A stretch of 15,901 bases of DNA from Hyphomicrobiales bacterium. GTDB lineage: Bacteria > Pseudomonadota > Alphaproteobacteria > Rhizobiales > Aestuariivirgaceae. Positions 15,056 through 15,901 of the stretch are shown piece after piece (the stretch's first letter is position 1; each line of letters starts with the position of its first letter). The stretch spans positions 1 to 15,901 of the forward strand of contig JALUFY010000118.1 in assembly GCA_027051995.1 (NCBI GenBank). Reading direction: 5' to 3'. The notes under the pieces are model-generated. The model saw nothing but the letters and a program-made list of their open reading frames with translations, was not told the DNA's origin and ran no database searches. Position numbers and translations under genes: made by a program.

Positions 15056-15901
15056 GCATCCATGGCGGCGTCCACCGCCACCCCCCGGCTGATGGGGGCC
15101 TGCATGGAGGCCAGAACGCTTTCCAGTGCGGAGAGGCACAAAAGCACGTTGCGGCGGTTGCTGGCGTGGCCCATGAGGCCGATGCGCCAGACCCTGCCGG
15201 CCAGCGCGCCGAGCCCGGCGCCGATCTCCAGGCCGAATTCCTCCAGCAGGCGGGCGCGCACGGCGGCGTCATCCACGCCTTCGGGGATGGTCACGGCGTT
15301 GAGCTGAGGCAGGCGCTCGGCTTCCGGCACGACGAAGGACAGCCCCATGGCCTCAAGCCCCGCCTTCAGCGCCAGATGATTTTCCCGGTGGCGGGCCCAG
15401 GCGGCTTCGAGTCCCTCTTCCATGAGAATGCCGAGCGCCTCGTGCAGGCCATAGACGGCGTTGACCGGGGCGGTGTGATGATAGGCGCGTTTGGCCCCGC
15501 CGTCCCAATAGCCCATGACCAGGTTCAGATCCATGAACCAGCTCCGCACCGGTGTTGCGCGGTTCCTGACGAAATCCAGAGCGCGTCCGGAAAATGTGAC
15601 GGGCGACAGCCCCGGGGCGCAGGAGAGGCACTTCTGCGTGCCCGAATAGACCGCGTCCGCCCCCCATTCGTCGACCAGCACCGGCGTGCCGCCCAGCGAG
15701 GTGACGGCATCGACGATGGTCAGGCAGTCATGTTCGCGGGCGATGCGGCACAGTTCGCCCGCGTCCGATTGCGCGCCGGTGGAGGTTTCGGCGTGAACGA
15801 AGGCCACGACGGAGGCGTCCGGATTGGCCTTCAGCGCCGCCTCCAGCTTTTCCTCAGAGACGGCGCGGCCCCAGTCCTGCTCCACCCCAACGGGGGAGGC
15901 C
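15037..15901 (-). CDS. Class V aminotransferase, alanine/serine-glyoxylate type (N-terminus cut by window edge)
   Basis: PLP enzyme that transfers an amino group from alanine or serine to glyoxylate or pyruvate. The frame stays open to the right edge (residues ASPVG precede the GTG at 15885), so that GTG is internal and roughly 100 N-terminal residues are missing. Counting from 15885, VHAETSTGAQSD (30-41), the PLP-pyridine Asp D59 in IVDAVTSLGG, and the Schiff-base Lys K85 in SGTQKCLSCAPGLSP are visible, followed by SWFMDL...YW, RAYHHTAPVNAVYGL (about 133-147) and WRIGLMGH. The YHHTAP pattern is typical of the AGXT-like branch rather than cysteine desulfurases. The substrate pair cannot be fixed. 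The last codons overlap the facing hydrolase by 19 bp; no other gene of glyoxylate or serine metabolism is in view. Confidence 0.9.
   Translation of the reverse strand, partial: ASPVGVEQDWGRAVSEEKLEAALKANPDASVVAFVHAETSTGAQSDAGELCRIAREHDCLTIVDAVTSLGGTPVLVDEWGADAVYSGTQKCLSCAPGLSPVTFSGRALDFVRNRATPVRSWFMDLNLVMGYWDGGAKRAYHHTAPVNAVYGLHEALGILMEEGLEAAWARHRENHLALKAGLEAMGLSFVVPEAERLPQLNAVTIPEGVDDAAVRARLLEEFGLEIGAGLGALAGRVWRIGLMGHASNRRNVLLCLSALESVLASMQAPISRGVAVDAAMDAYSASA

Noticed and set aside
1..15901. Mobile element, CRISPR array, tRNA or rRNA gene, toxin-antitoxin or defence system
   Set aside because: I looked through all intergenic spaces and frames and found no transposase, integrase, regular repeat-spacer pattern, cloverleaf-like segment or defence-type domain; nearly all the sequence is occupied by recognisable housekeeping, transport or capsule genes.

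Overview
The window is ordinary high-GC chromosomal DNA of an alphaproteobacterium. Three things point there: the run hisB, a DUF2628 gene, hisH, hisA, hisF, hisE, coaA on one strand; a 204-residue DEDDy exonuclease that looks like NrnC, the alphaproteobacterial nano-RNase, rather than RNase D; and a HisG that ends without the third, regulatory domain. I cannot name a genus. I see no tRNA, rRNA, CRISPR array, insertion sequence or phage gene.

Layout. Positions 1-346 hold the end of hisG (+). Positions 440-4465 hold capsule genes: a GT-B type glycosyltransferase (+), a two-module KpsC Kdo transferase (-, convergent with it) and the KpsT ATPase of the capsule exporter (+, divergent from kpsC). 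KpsM, KpsE, KpsD and the CMP-Kdo genes are not in the window, so this is one piece of a dispersed or split group-2-type capsule system. A 236-bp spacer (4466-4701) carries interleaved inverted repeats, a possible 20-codon ORF and a TATAGT promoter-like box. Then come nrnC and folC (+, 13 bp apart), followed by a two-gene TRAP transporter of the TAXI type (+, start and stop codons overlapping): a secreted binding protein and a fused 4TM/12TM permease.

From 9568 to 14048 the minus strand holds a tightly packed histidine operon: hisB, DUF2628, hisH, hisA, hisF, hisE, coaA. Most junctions overlap or are under 45 bp, so it is probably one transcript starting near 14050-14150. HisH and HisF form the imidazole glycerol phosphate synthase, HisA supplies its substrate, HisB takes its product, HisE acts early in the pathway and HisG (left edge) is the committing step. 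CoaA, the first enzyme of coenzyme A synthesis, rides at the end of the operon. Divergent from hisB is a membrane-anchored alpha/beta hydrolase (+). It runs head-on into, and overlaps by 19 bp, a class V aminotransferase of the alanine/serine-glyoxylate type (-), which leaves the window at the right edge.

No single spectacular new system is visible. The points most worth a second look are the NrnC identity of the RNase D-like gene, the unexplained membrane protein inside the his operon, the KpsT without a KpsM, the duplicated modules of KpsC with a 31-bp exact DNA repeat, and the structured spacer at 4466-4701.
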